NCBI GenBank assembly: GCA_020736575.1 | Contig: JAGPYM010000002.1 | Location: 1,984,001-2,048,000, forward strand | Length of the DNA: 64,000 nt | Direction of reading: 5' to 3' | From: Thelonectria olida | Taxonomy: Eukaryota; Ascomycota; Sordariomycetes; Hypocreales; Nectriaceae | In this document: one piece after another, positions 11,655-24,136 of the stretch | Position numbering within the stretch: the first letter of the stretch is position 1 | Layout of the letters: each line of letters starts with the position of its first letter | The notes under the pieces: generated by a model | Database searches by the model: none | What the model was told of the DNA's origin: nothing | What the model saw: only the letters and a program-made list of their open reading frames with translations | Translations under genes and position numbers: made by a program

Positions 11655-13686
11655 ATGAAGAGAAAGGCAGAATCAAGAATTGGTGCCAAAAAGGGCCTCT
11701 CAAAGAGGTCCAAGCCCTGTACGAAGTCCCAATTCCTGTCCTGAACTCCCGTCTAGAGGACCTCTCTCGCTTACATGCTCTTCTTGTCCAGCTTTGAGCG
11801 CCGAAGTGGCCAAGCAGCGATTCCGCAAAGGTCTGTTTGGCAAAGACGTCCTCGACTCCTACACCGACCAGTACGCGCAATCCGGCCCCTACAAGCATGC
11901 CGTCATCAACGGCCTCGTCGACGATTCCCTCCTGCGATCGGTCCGCAACGAGATCAAGGCCAACGTCTCCTTCACCCCCAAGGAGACCGACATTTACAAG
12001 ATCCACCAGTCCGGCGACCTTGCCAACCTCGACGGCCTCGACGACGAGTCCCTTGCTAAGCTCCCCTCGCTGCTGAAGCTCCGCGATGCCGTCTACTCCG
12101 AGGCCTTCCGCGACTATGTCTCCCACATCACCAACTGCGGCCCCTTGAGCGGTCGCAAGACCGACATCGCCATCAACATCTATACCCCCGGCTGCTACCT
12201 CCTTTGTCACGACGATGTCATTGGTAGTCGCCGCGTCAGCTACATACTGTACCTTGTCGACCCCGATAAGCCGTGGCAGCCTGAATGGGGCGGCGCTCTG
12301 CGTCTGTTCCCCGTTTCAGAGATCAAGGACAAAGACGGCGAGGTCGCCCGCACGCCACAGCCCGACGTCACCAAGATCATCCCTCCCGCCTGGAACCAGC
12401 TTAGCTTCTTCGCCGTCCAGCCTGGCGAGAGCTTCCACGACGTCGAGGAGGTGTACCACGCCAAGACTAAGGAGCAGCTGGAGAAGGATGGTGGTCGAGT
12501 CCGCATGGCTATTAGCGGATGGTTCCACATCCCCCAGATCGGCGAGGACGGCTACATCAAGGGCGAGGAAGAGCGCAATGCGAAGAACAGCGGCCTCATG
12601 CAGCTCCAGGGCAACCCAGCCCAGTACGACGTGCCCCAGGCCCAACCCATCAAAGTCGACAACCCCGTCGCCGACGACGGCGGCTTTGACGAGGCCGATC
12701 TCGAGTTCCTGCTCAAGTATATTGCGCCCAACTACCTGACTCCCGACGTCTTGGAGCAGATCTCGGAGCATTTCGAAGAGAACTCCAGCATCACGCTGCC
12801 CGACATTCTGTCGAAAAAATTCTCTAAGAAGCTAAAGGCCTTTGTCGAGGCTGAGGAGAAGAAGCCTGCCCTTGAGGATACCGCTGTCATCGAAAAGACG
12901 ACTGCTTGGAGAGTTGCCAAACCTCCTCACAAATACCGCTATCTCTACCAACAGCCCAGCGGCCCCGACCAGTCGCACCCATCCCAGAAAGAGTCGCCCA
13001 TAACCGAACTCCTGGACGTCTTCCTGCCCAGTCGTCAGTTCCGCCAATGGCTCCAGATGGCCACCGACTGCACCATCGAGAGCGCTGACCTCCTTGCCCG
13101 ACGTTTCCGCCGCGGCTTGGATTACACCCTGGCGACCGGCCACGAGGGCAAGGCCCGTCTGGAGGTCAACCTCGGATTCACCCCTACTCCCGGCTGGGGT
13201 GACGAGGGCGATGATGACGACGAGGAAGAGGATGAAGATGCCGAGACTGCGCAGAACGGCAAAGCCAATGGCAAGAACAAAGGCAAGGGCAAGGGCAAGG
13301 CCGTGGCCACGAAAGAGGACGTCAAACAAAACCCCAAGGAAGCAGAGGAAGTCGGCGGTCACGAAGTCTACATGGCAGGCGACGGCGACGCCGATGAGGA
13401 TGCTGCCATCTACAAGACGAGCGGTGACGACGACAACATTCTTTTCTTCCAGGCCGCTGCCTGGAACAAGATGACCATTGTGCTGCGCGACAGCGACACG
13501 CTCAAGTTTGTCAAGTACATTAGTGAGAGTGCCAAGGGCGACCGATGGGACATCTCGGGCGTCTTTGAGATTGAGGAGGTAGAGGATGGTGACGACGAGA
13601 ATGACAATGACGAGGACAACGGTGAAGGGGCTGCGCCCAAGGATGCCACCTCCGAGGAAGAGGAGTTTCAGGGCTTCTCGGATTGA
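11655..13686 (+). CDS. TPA1: Tpa1/Ofd1-type prolyl 3,4-dihydroxylase
   Basis: Two exons, 11655-11718 and 11792-13686, giving 652 aa. The family is Fe(II)/2-oxoglutarate dioxygenases. Yeast Tpa1 hydroxylates ribosomal protein uS12 (Rps23) and affects translation termination, and fission-yeast Ofd1 controls the Sre1 oxygen response. The N-terminal catalytic domain carries the metal-binding HxD (His161-Asp-Asp163), a later His (about 237) and the 2-oxoglutarate arginine (about 259, in RVRMAISGW). A second, degenerate double-stranded beta-helix region occupies the C-terminal half. An acidic low-complexity insert (about residues 502-535) and an acidic tail are present. The first exon supplies a Lys/Arg-rich N-terminus that could be a nuclear signal. 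Intron 1 is phase 1. The gene converges with the minus-strand gene that ends near 13919. Confidence 0.93.
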
Positions 13687-13918
13687 GTAAGAGCCTGACT
13701 AAAATAAAAAGCGGGAGATGGGAATGACATGTCACGGCAATAGATAATTTCATCGAGTAGCGCAACCTCTCTTTTTCTGAGATTGAAATACAAAAGGGTC
13801 TTTTATTTCTTCCTTTACGGAGTAATCCGCCAAATACTTCGTACTGGGGTGCTGGTTTGCGTTGTATGGTAGTCTTCAAGGGTGGTAACTTACGTCCCCT
13901 GATGAGTCCGGGTATCTC
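13687..13918. other. Convergent 3' ends
   Basis: Short tail-to-tail spacer. An AATAAA-like AAAATAAAA lies just after the hydroxylase stop (about 13700). Two copies of the dispersed 9-mer family TACGGAGTA/TACTTCGTA occur at 13816 and 13835. Confidence 0.45.
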
Positions 13919-15382
13919 TTACTCTGACATCGTGACGTGGATGGTCAGTATGGCTTCTCTGTTCATCGTACAATCTGCCACCGAGTCCTGGAAATCCTCC
14001 ACTTGCAGATGCCTCAGCTGGTGTGTGTCATACACTTTGATGTTGGGGCTCTGGAGCTGAGTTGGTAGCGACGTTGACGTGGCACCAACGTGAGCCGCCG
14101 TTGGTGTTGCACAGGCCCGAGATTGGGTTTGCTGTCTTGGCCGAAACCGTCTCGTTTTCCTGGAATAGTAGTTGCAGTGTTATGTAATCCATCTTCAAGC
14201 AGGTTCCAACTTATCGTTGAAGAGGCCTGCTATTTCAGATTGCAGGAGCTCCGTTACTCCTTGAGCCTCCTGTGCCCGGCCAGACTGGATGAGGTGGTTG
14301 ACAGTATCGTGGCCAAGGCATGCTAGCCATGACCCAACACCGAATTTCTCCGGGTCTGACCTCCGAGGACCAAGGGCATTTACCAAGCTTCGGAGAGCCT
14401 TCGTGTCCTTGAAAAACTGAAGCGCAGGGACGTGGTCGGGATGGGTTGGGTGATAGAGGTGCAGATGTGCTCGTTCCACGAGTAAGGGTCCAGGTAGACG
14501 ATCGGCTGTGGCCATATGTGCATCAAACAATTCTTCGGATGCAGCAGTTCGGCTGTATGCTTCAACGGTGGAGAACCAGGAAACCGATCTCCAAGAAGAA
14601 ACTAGGAGTTCAGAAACGAGAGGGCTTCTCTGGAACATTTGCTGAGCTTGCAGCATGGTCGAGATGCCGGCATCGAGGTTGCCGTACTGGGGTTGGCATT
14701 TGGTTCGGACAATCTCTGCTAGTAGATGTGACGCCCTTCTTAGGCGCTTGCCGTCGGAAAGATTGCCCGAAGTATCGTTGACAGTCCGAGAAAGCCACTC
14801 CCAAGCAATCTCCTCCATGTCCTCGGCGACCATGAATGGGGCTAGGGCGCGAACAAAAGTTAGGTTATCCAAAAACCGTAGATCTTGCTCTGACCCAGAA
14901 GATCGAAGCCACCGTACAACACGCGAAGCGGTTCCAGAAGATGCAAGAGAGTTGACACTTTGGTTGAGAGCGTGTAGTTGCTTCGATTTGGCGATCATAC
15001 AACCAATTGCAGCCTTGGGCGTCATCATTCCTCGGGCAACGGCATGGTCGAAAACCTCGAGCGGATCGCGTTTTGATGATGGAAGAATCGAGGGCAATGT
15101 TGAGGTAATGTCTTTGTTGTAACTGAATAAAGGATTTGAGAGAATGTCTTTCAGATGGCGATTTGTGGCAGACATTCGATGGGGAGTAGTAACGGGCTCG
15201 GACGGGACATTCGGGCTGTCAGCGGACTCGCCATATTCGCGGTCGAGCTGTTTTCGAAAAGATGACTTGAGGCCGTCTAGCAGCTTCTGAGACTGCTGTT
15301 TGGAGAGGGGTATGGGTTCGTGATAGGATGCGAAGAGATTCTTTAGCGACTGGGCGGCTTTGGTGGAAAACATGGTGAACAA
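13919..15382 (-). CDS. Uncharacterised protein, probably mitochondrial
   Basis: A single frame from 15382 to 14195 encodes 395 aa. A two-exon model (15382-14211 and 14159-13919) gives 470 aa. In it a 51-nt intron (donor GTTGGA, a TAAC branch-like site, acceptor CAG) joins to a stop-free frame ending in a plausible terminus. I give the longer span but am not sure of it, because the donor is weak. The N-terminus (FSTKAAQSLKNLFASYH) is basic, hydroxylated and lacks acidic residues, which suggests mitochondrial import. The rest is alpha-helical, with a basic RLRR segment mid-protein and no cofactor motif. I do not recognise the family. The start could also be the second methionine, three codons in. 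Confidence 0.68.
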
Positions 15383-17622
15383 TTGAGAGAACAGGAGGCG
15401 CTACCAATGGCAGGCCGAGCCCAAAGTTTAGAGTCAAGGTTGCGAATTCTGTCGAGGGGGAATTACGGCGACTGGCGGCTGAGACGGCGTGGTGAGACAG
15501 TAACGGATTCAACGTGATGTGCCGTCCTCCATGATGCCATCGTGGGACAAGCCGTGGTTCTGCTGGCGACTGGTGGGTCCAGTCGGGAGTCATGGTCATG
15601 TGATACGGATAGCACCGAGAAACCTCAGCGGTGATTGGGCCGCCGATTGGGCTATCGCAAGTGAGCCTGGGAACCTGAAGCTGCCCCGCTTGGGTGTCCA
15701 GAGTCAGCCTCTCAGAGGCTGAGTAGCACAGTTCAACGTCCCCGCCCTCGAGCGATCAGATGTCCATCTCCTCAATCAGAGATGGATGGGAACAGGCAGG
15801 TCGCTGGAAGCAAGGAGCTCGAGTGGGGCCCCGCTACTCCGTTAGAGGTTAAGGAAGCCCCTGCAGCGGGCGGGCTTGGGTAGCAATCAAGGTACCGCAA
15901 CTTGGACAGCCGTCGAGATCTTGCGCGGGAGGCGCGGACAGGAGGCTTGATTCAGGTACAGGTACCTCAGGGTTTGAGACAGCCGCACACGGAGGCTTCG
16001 AGAATTGCGAAAGAAAGCAAACAAACACGGTGATACGTCTGATAGGTAGTCTGTGAATTTTGCCCGTGAGGACGATAGGAGAGCCTAAAGAAGGGGGCAT
16101 GCGCTATCCAGTTGACATCCTTGAATTGGAGGGGGGACAAGTTGTCCATTGTTCGCTGCTCGGCGAGGGCGATAGCCAGGGACAGTGTTGAACATTTCAT
16201 GCACAATGGCGCCAATGCAAAGCTGCAGATGGAAGCGAAAACGCCATGATTGACGCCGACGCGTGACTTTGAGCAGGGCAGAACAATGGACGGGACGGAG
16301 CAATTAATTAGCGTCTATTCGTAGGGATACGGTGCTATTCAAGCTCGTCTAGCTGCTGGAGGTTTGACATTGGCACCGTTGGAACTTCGTACGGAGTCGG
16401 TGCCCTGTCTGTCGGCAAGTTGACCATAACCTCCTCTCCACACAAAACTGCCCTCGTGATCTCTTGCTTTGGCCTTTGTCTGCACAGGTCGCTCCACGAT
16501 GCGTCATTCCCTTGGGGCTTACCTTGGCTCAAGTGCAACCTGTTGGTTTGCCTCGCCTGGTGCCCTGCTCGAGCGCCCTGTCGGATGCTTTGCGTGATCA
16601 TCCTGTACAAAGTAAGTATGGTAAGGGACAGGGCAACGACAAGAGCGATTGCACCAGCTTGTTCATTGTGATGGGAGTGAAGGCATGAGTGCTACAGCGG
16701 TATGCCATTGCTTGAAGATGCACTCCTCGCCAGATAACTACCATCCATCCCAAACGCTGTACGAATAGAACAATGGAATAGTTAAAAGGTACCTGACGTG
16801 GCTTTGCGTGAACTTCCATCAGAGGGAGGGCTGCGACTCAGCCTCTCTGGACAGGGTGTACCATTAGGTCAAGCGCCGGTGACAAGGGCCACTGCTTGTG
16901 TCAGGGCAAAACGCAAGTCTCTGCCATCGAATTTGATGTCGTCAAGGTACCCACGGCAACGCCGTTGCGCCACCCAATGGCCGGTACATTTGCCTTGAAT
17001 TCAAGTATCTGCTTTTTGAATTCTCCAAGGCTTCTTCTGCGCTTAGTTGCCACCGTGGCCTATCCCCACAGGTGTGCCAGCTGGGCTGCAATGCCTTCAA
17101 TTTCGAGCATCAAAGGCGGTAACATGTCGGCTGTTAGATGTGCTTTAGGTAGTCGTAATGGAAGCATGGAGGAGCACCAAGTACCATGGAAGTACCTCCA
17201 GCGCCCGTGCCCTGGGCGATCTGTTTGCGGCCACCTCAGGTACCTCCGTCGCCTGAGCCGACGCGGTCGGCGCTACCAGACCCCAAAGCCAAAGGGGGCC
17301 CGGGGCTTGGGCTTGCTGGGGCGTCACCACTCACAAACCATCCACCAGCCGCTAAGGCAAAACCTTCGTAACCTGAACCTTTCCTCTACTTCTGGGGAAA
17401 ACCTCGTGCCTCTTTCTTCTCCCTTTACCCAGCACTCTACAACCTCTCCTCCATCATCTGGTCCTGCATCATCGACGCCCCCATCTGGCGATCTACCATT
17501 CGGTCACCCTTGACCCTTTCCTCCCCTCCTGCCTGTAGCTTCCACAGAGGACAGCTGACGGGCTCACCTTGTTTCCCTTTCAGTCGAGCGCTGCTCTCAC
17601 AACTCACACCCAAATACCCTCC
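15383..17622. other. Intergenic and probable long DEF1 leader
   Basis: 2.2 kb with no recognisable gene. An open frame of about 205 codons at 16896-17513 has skewed composition and no family features, and is probably fortuitous. The last 250 bases before 17623 are strongly CT-rich, as in promoters and leaders of well-expressed fungal genes. Repeated GGTACCT-type words occur at about 15953-15969, 16786 and 17230. Confidence 0.45.
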
Positions 17623-20600
17623 ATGTCCGAGGTGACCTCACGGTCGTCCGCTTCGCGCGGCAGAGGCTCCGGCCGCGGTGGTAGAGGAGGCTTCGCCGGT
17701 CGAGGCGGCCGCAGAACCAATGGCGACAAGGCCGAGCACAAGGCCGACGAGTCTCTTGGTGCATTCGACGACGAAGGCGGCGACATTGGCGAGCTTCGAA
17801 AGCAATATGGCGACAAGACGTCGGTGATTCGCGAGATGTTCCCCGACTGGTCCGAGGTCGATGTGCTCTTTGCCCTTCAAGAGACTAACGGCGACGAAAA
17901 CGAAGCCGTCACCCGCATTGCTGAGGGTACGTGTGGCCTCTTTTTTTCGCTGCCAAACCACACCGCAAGCCTATTCCGCGGTCAAAATCTGAATCGAATG
18001 CGCACGCGCACTACACCACTGCCCCCGTTTAACTGTCCCTCGCGACAACTTGCCCTTTGCGCGCCTCTACCACCTTGTCAATGTCATGCTAACATATTAC
18101 TTTAGGCGCAATCTCTCAATGGGGAGAGGTTTCCAAGCCAAAGAAGACGTCTCGCGCAAAGGCAGCTCCTGCCCCCTCGAACACCGATGCACCATCTACC
18201 GGCTCTCGAGCCACTCGCGGTGGCCGCACTGTCTCAGAGGGCGGCCGAGGCCGTGGTCGAGCCACGGAGCGAGGAGGTCGCAGCACCCGAGGTCGATCTA
18301 CTGCTCCTGCCCCCACCAATGGCTCACGAAACAAGGAGAACGCCCCATTGTCTGTTCCTACGGAGGAGTCTTCTGCATGGGGAGTCGAAAAGCCCAAGGC
18401 TGATATTCCCGAGGAGAAGGAAGCTGTTGTTGAGCAGCCCATTATCCCTCCCGTTGAATCGAAATCTGCTGCTCCCGCAGTGAAGACTTGGGCTAGCATG
18501 CTCCGACAGTCAACTGCTCCTAAGCCCGCTCCTCCCAAGCCCCAGCCTCAGGAAGCTCCCACACCTAAGGCCGCTCCTGAAACCATTGAACCTGAACCCG
18601 TTATCGAACCAGTCGAACCCGAACCTGAGCCTGAACCTGTCGCTGCCGAGCCCGAGGCAGAGATCACTCCAGTCATCGAACCTCCCGCCCCCGTTGAAAC
18701 CCCCGTGATTGAGGCTGAGGTTGCCCTCCTACCTCCTAAGGATGAACTTACTGAGACGAATCTTGAACACATTGTGGATGAATCCCATCCCCCACAAACC
18801 GATACCGCTGCAAGCACCACCGCCGACTCTTGGGATCCCCGACAGACTACTCATAATCTCACTGCTACGCCCATTTCTGCTGCTCAGCAACAGCACATTG
18901 CCCAAAAAGCCGATCTCAGCGGCTTCGCAGCCTCGGCCGCTAAAGCCACCGCCGAGCGAACTCCCCGAGCCCCTGTTCACCATCATCACCAGCGCCGCAT
19001 TCTTGACCAAGAGGAAGCTGTCCGCATGCCTGGCAACCGCGAGGTTGATCGCGCTGCTGTCCAATTTGGTGCTTTCAACTTGAATGGAGGTGAAGACGAC
19101 ATTGATGGCGATCGTGAAGAGGCCGAGACCAGAGCTCAGCCTCCTGCCGACTCACCTGTCACCCATCCTCGCACCTCTCTTCCTCCCGTAACCCAGTCTG
19201 CTGTCCCAGAGGCTTTCTCCCAAAAGCCCATCTCCGCCGCTGTCCCTCCGATTGCGGCCCCGACTGGTACGTCCCTCAATCTCGACACGCAACCCACCCC
19301 GAGCGCTAATGATTTTATAGCTCCCGCAGCAGCTTCTCAACCCGCAGCTCCTACTCAGCCTGCTGCCTCAAACCCCCAACAGTTTGGCCGATTTGGCCAG
19401 GCTGGCGCTCAGGAATCCCCTGCTGTGGTGCCCCAGAAGCCTCTGGACCCCTTCGCGCAACAGACCACGCCCGCCTCTCAACCACCTTTTGATAATTTCT
19501 CGGCTCAGACATCCCAGCCCCAGCAACCTGGTGGCACTTTCAGCTCTGCGCCCAGTGACTATGCGTCCTATTACACCTCAGGCCAACCCGACAGAAACGC
19601 CTACAACTACTACGGTCAACAGTATGGCCAACAGGGAGCTCAGGGCCAGCAGGATGCCCCCTCTCAGCGACCTTTTGGCGGTTACGGTGCTTCGCAAACC
19701 GATAACCTCAGCCAGTACCCCCAGAGTGGTGCCCTGCATAACCAGCCTCGATTTGGCACAACCGCCAACGACGCGCAGAACAGCGGCACCAGCACTCCCA
19801 ACCCTACCGTTCAGGCTCAACAGCAGCCACCTCAGGGTCAGCCACCTGCTCAGCAGCCAGGACAGCAGCAGGGCCAGCAGCAGCCTGGAGCCCAGGGCTC
19901 GCAGCAGCAGTCCCACGGCCAGCAGTACCCCGGTTACAACCACCCCTACTACAGCAACCCTTACTACCACCAGTACTACTCGGGATACAACCACAGTGGT
20001 TTTGGTGGCCCCTATGGCGGCAAGGGCGGCATGTATGGCCAACCTTATGGAGGCTCACCCAGCGCCCCCTACGATCACTCTTCGTCCCCTGCTGCATTTG
20101 GGCAGTCTTCTCTCCACCGAGATAGTGGCCTCGGTGGCTCTGGCCTGGGCGACTATGGCCGGGCCGCCACGAGCCAAGCTGGTAGCCAGCCCGGACTGGG
20201 TGGCAGCAGCTTTGGCAGCGTCCATGATAGTTTTGCACGAGGAGCCTCTTCCTTCCAGTCGCAGGGACAGTCGTTTAACAGTGCGACACAGCCCAACGCC
20301 AGCGGTGCGACTGATGACCTGAAGCCTTTTGGCGAGTCCAAGACGGCTTCTGGCCCCTCTCCTTCCCTTGGCGGCGCCCGACCTGGCTCTGCGGCGAACA
20401 ACGCCCCTGCTGCTCAGAGTGGTCTCCCACCACCTCAGGGCTCCCAGATGGGCGGGTACAGCGGATACCCCAGCCAGCTCCAAGGCAACCACGGCCTCCA
20501 CGGCAACGCCTACGGTATGGGCGGCAACGCGGGTAACAGCCAGCACGGCAACAGCCCCTACGGATCGTACAACAACCAGGGCGGGTTCGGTAACAGCCCT

Positions 20601-20660
20601 TACTACACCGGTAACCAGCAGCAGCAGCAACGCGGTGGCTGGGGAGGCAACTACCATTAG
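17623..20660 (+). CDS. DEF1: RNA polymerase II degradation factor DEF1
   Basis: Exon 1 is 17623-17926. Exon 2 starts at 18106 and runs to 20660, with a probable further intron at 19267-19320 (54 nt, GTACGT donor, GCTAATG branch, TAG acceptor). That gives 952 aa if the intron is retained and 934 aa if it is removed. Def1 recruits the Elongin-Cullin ligase to stalled, ubiquitinated RNA polymerase II. Residues about 15-30 are RGG-like (GRGSGRGGRGG). A CUE-like ubiquitin-binding helix bundle follows at about 56-101 (DKTSVIREMFPDW, then ETNGDENEAV). A Pro/Glu/Ala-rich middle comes next, then a long Gln/Gly/Tyr/Asn-rich, prion-like C-terminal half. The start at 17623 gives MSEVTS; an upstream in-frame ATG at 17569 would add 18 residues. 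Confidence 0.9.
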
Positions 20661-21855
20661 TGTGGTAAGGGCCGGGGCGAAGCTCGACGAACTGGCCGCC
20701 AAAGCTCACGAGTGCTGGACGATGGCAGGGGGGCTCGGAGGATGCAGGGTTGGCAAAGACTTGGATTCGGAGCTCAGAAGGCCCAGGAGGCGAGGAGAAG
20801 AAATGACGAGGCTTGGAGGTAAACATAATGATATGGAACACTAGGGTTCGCAGGGGAAACGCGGGCATTTCTTCTCTCTCCTCACAGTGTCTACGTGTAC
20901 GATTGTTTCTTTTTTCGAGAATCAGCTCCGAAGAATCAGGGTGGCTGGCATCTCGATTTAGTTCTCTCAGTTGCCAGGCTACGGGTGTGCTTGCTTACTT
21001 GCTTGCTTTGATTTTGGCCGTTTTTCGGGGGGGTTGCAGCGGGCAGGGATTTCGTTCTATGGAAGGGCACTTTCGGGATAGGTTCTAGGAGTGGACGCGA
21101 TTCCTTTTGCGATTGCTGTATTCTTGGACTCGGACTCGGACTCGGTGGGAGTGATGGTTGGCATGAGCATGAATGGCAGGATAGGAATTCGCCAGGCAAA
21201 GGGACGAACGAAACGGATTTGAGATTGAGAAGCCTATCAACAGGGCTCGACATCCAATGAAATAAAAAATATTGGAGAGGAAACGGTTGTTTGGTCATGG
21301 GCATGGTGACGTCTAGGTATAACTGTGTGTGTACGTACTTGGCATGTTGCAACTACGATTTCGGAAGCCGAAGCCGGCAGATTTATCTTGTTAGATCCGG
21401 CGGAAGCTACCCACCCCAGTCAGTACATGGTAATCTCAACCCCACACCCACAGCTTTTGCGTCCCGCGGCTCTTCCTCCTCTTGCTCTTGAGTCTTTGTC
21501 TTTGTATTCGCACTCTGCTTCTTCTTCTTTCTGTTCCTCTTGCTGCTGTGCGATACCGGTGAAGCCTGTGTTCCCACCGCTCCTCATGTGCCTGTGGACA
21601 TGCGGATGTGACTGCATCTGGCCAAACAAGGTCTACTCTGGATTTCGCCATCTCGCTGATCAAGGATGGAAGCCCTTGGAGTTGACTGTTGGCCCCACGG
21701 CCCGCTCATCTCTCAACCGCTCGCCAATTGCATTATTTCCGCTCTCACCCAGCCCGGGGTCTTAGGCTTGGCTTGGGTGGTTGCTGGGATATATTATGGC
21801 TGACCTGCTCCCCATCTCGCTTGCTTCCCTTTGTGCTGGGTTGAGTTGAAAATAC
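20661..21855. other. Intergenic, DEF1 to MFS transporter
   Basis: DEF1 3' region, with an ATGAAATAAAAAA polyadenylation-like site near 21257, followed by the transporter promoter. No family-like open frame was found. A TATA-like ATATATTA lies at about 21790, 66 bases before the transporter ATG. Confidence 0.5.
21790..21797 (+). promoter_or_regulatory. TATA-like element of MFS transporter
   Basis: ATATATTA lies about 66 bases upstream of the transporter start codon. The position fits only if the mRNA leader is short, so this is tentative. Confidence 0.3.
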
Positions 21856-23694
21856 ATGCCCACTATGTCCTCCGGGGAGAAACCCGGCCCGTCTACTGCT
21901 GCCGTTGTCGCAGAAGAGAGAGAGGCTGTTCCTATCGCCAACTCCTCAGCCCTCGGAACCGACTCGGAAAAGAGGACGCCGGCCCCGAGGCGGAGCTCCT
22001 CCCTAGATGATGACGCCGACTCGATCGAATCCAAAGATGAAGTCCCTCTGTCCAAGGCCCGCTGCATTGCTCTGGTGGCTACTGTCACGGGAGCTTCATT
22101 CTTGAACGTACGCTCTCTTCCTACCTATCTACAAATAGTCTCTTTCTGTCGTCTAACACCATCTGTAGACCCTCGCCGGCCAGAGCGTTGTCATCATCCT
22201 GCCTAGCATTGGCCGCGACCTCGACATCCCCGACACTCGTTTGCAATGGGTCGTGTCTTCCTACGTGCTGACGTTTGGCTGCTTTTTGCTGCTGTGGGGA
22301 CGAATCGCTGACATTTATGGCAAACGCCTTATCTTCATCCTCGGTTCCATCTGGGTCACCATTACGTGTGCCGTGAACCCGTTTCTCCCCTCCGAGATTC
22401 TCTTTGATCTGTTCCGCGGTTTGCATGGCTTGGTAAGACACACAGGTGTATGCATCTCGCCCGTCTACTAACACCTACTCGCAAACAGGGAGCTGCCGCC
22501 AATGTTCCCACAGCCATTGGTATCCTGGGCACGACTTTCCCGCCCGGAAAGGCCAAGAACTACGCCTTCAGTGCCTATGCTGCCGGCGCACCCCTGGGCA
22601 GCGTCTTTGGCAACATCGTCTCGGGCCTCATTGCCGAATGGGCCAGCTGGAAATGGGTCTTTGGTGCCCTTGCCATCATGGCCGCAATTATCTCCATCGC
22701 CGGCATCGTCGTCATCCCGAATCCTCCCGCGGCCCCGACGGATGGACAGAGCCTGAGGGCAAAGACGGCCAAGGTCGACTGGATCGGCGCCACGCTCATC
22801 ACTGTCGGCCTGCTGGCCCTCATGTTTGCCCTGACCGAGGGCAACGTTGTCGGCTGGACCACCCCCTGGGTCCCTGTCCTCATTGTCGTTTCTCTCCTCA
22901 TCGTTGTGGCCTTTGGCTTCTGGGTGCGCTACCTTGAGACGAAGACGACGCGGCCGCCCCTCGTCAAAATATCCGTCTTCCACAACTGGCGCTTTAGCGC
23001 AGTCATGATCATCATGGGGCTCTTTTTCGGCGGCTTCAACAACTACCTCATCTATACCACGTACTACTTCCAAGACTACCAGGGCCTGTCTCCCCTGCAG
23101 ACCATGTTGCGTTTTATCCCTACGGGTGTTTGCGGCGCGCTGATTGCTTTCCTCACAGCGCACATGTTGCATCGAGTGCCGACCATTTTCATCCTTGGAG
23201 GCGGTCACGTCTGTGTTTGTATCGCTGCGCTGCTCTATGCGGTGCCTATCCCGCCGACCACATCGTACTTTGCTTGGGGGCTGTGGGCCATGATCTTGTC
23301 GGTTGCCGGAGCCGACACTGCGTGGCCGTGCTTGACCCTGTTCACGTCCCGCGAGCTTCCACCAGAGGACCAGGCCGTTGGCGGTGCCCTCATCAATGCC
23401 ATGGGTATGTTTGGTAGAGCCATCGCCCTCGCCATCGCCACGGCCGTGCAGTCCTCAGTGATGGCCTCTGAGCGGGGCGTCGATGTCCAGGACGTCGGCG
23501 CAGTCGAGGCCTGGGACGGCCCGTCTCTTAAGGGCCTGCGTGCGGCCAGCTGGACCAACTTTGGTATTCTCGTGCTGGCTACAGCGTTAGTGGTGGCCAC
23601 GTTCAGGAGCATGGAGATTATCGGTAAGAAGCCAGACCGCCCGGACAGGCCGGACGGCATGATGAACCAAGGAAGGGATGAGGAGAGGCAATGA
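21856..23694 (+). CDS. MFS drug:H+ antiporter, DHA2-like (14-TM) family
   Basis: Three exons, 21856-22107, 22169-22432 and 22489-23694, giving 573 aa; all junctions are phase 0. Residues 1-65 are a hydrophilic, Ser-rich cytoplasmic tail. About 14 hydrophobic segments follow, beginning with IALVATVTGASFLNTLAG. The loop after TM2 has the MFS motif A (GRIADIYGKR), and a motif C-like glycine-rich segment (AAGAPLGSVFG) lies in the fifth-helix region. Length and topology match DHA2 exporters of toxins, drugs or amino acids; the substrate cannot be told. Yeast Atr1/Sge1-type proteins are relatives in the broad sense. The C-terminus is charged and Pro/Arg-rich. A likely polyadenylation AAATAAA lies about 90 bases after the stop. 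Confidence 0.9.
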
Positions 23695-24136
23695 GGGGGA
23701 CAAGAGCGTAGTCCTAGACGGAAATATATAATGACGATAGAAAACTTGGGATATGATAGTAGCTAGGATAAGTTGCTTATAAAATAAAGGGCTTCAACAT
23801 GCGCTTCTCAGCGATATGCCTTCTGCTTTTCGTGAGCTCATCCCTCTCTCGTCGTTGTAGTAGCACGTCATCCTTCTTTGATGGCTATTTTCATCCCATC
23901 CAACCCCGTCATCTCACTTACACCTCTATTTCAGACCACCCAATCGGAGCCCAATTGCACCGGCCGTCTCATCCCCCGCGGACCGGCCGCACATCACGCC
24001 GAGAAGTGGGGCACCAGCTCCGTCCCCTTTTCCGCAATTCGGCCGAACTCTCAACTTTATAACAACAACTCCCGAGTCTTCGCCGCTCAGAATACCTGTA
24101 TCCGAGGGCGCTTTGTATTTGAGAAAACTGGCCGCC
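23695..24136. other. Intergenic, transporter to reductase gene
   Basis: A 442-base spacer between two co-directional genes. It contains TATAAAATAAA at about 23779, which could act as the polyadenylation signal of the transporter, and a CT-rich leader region before the reductase ATG. Confidence 0.5.

Noticed and set aside
16896..17513. 205-codon frame upstream of DEF1
   Set aside because: Skewed composition, no domain, overlapped by other frames; most likely leader or spacer DNA.
22468..23208. 246-codon frame antisense to the MFS transporter
   Set aside because: Highly charged, low-complexity complement of membrane-helix codons; the sense gene is certain.
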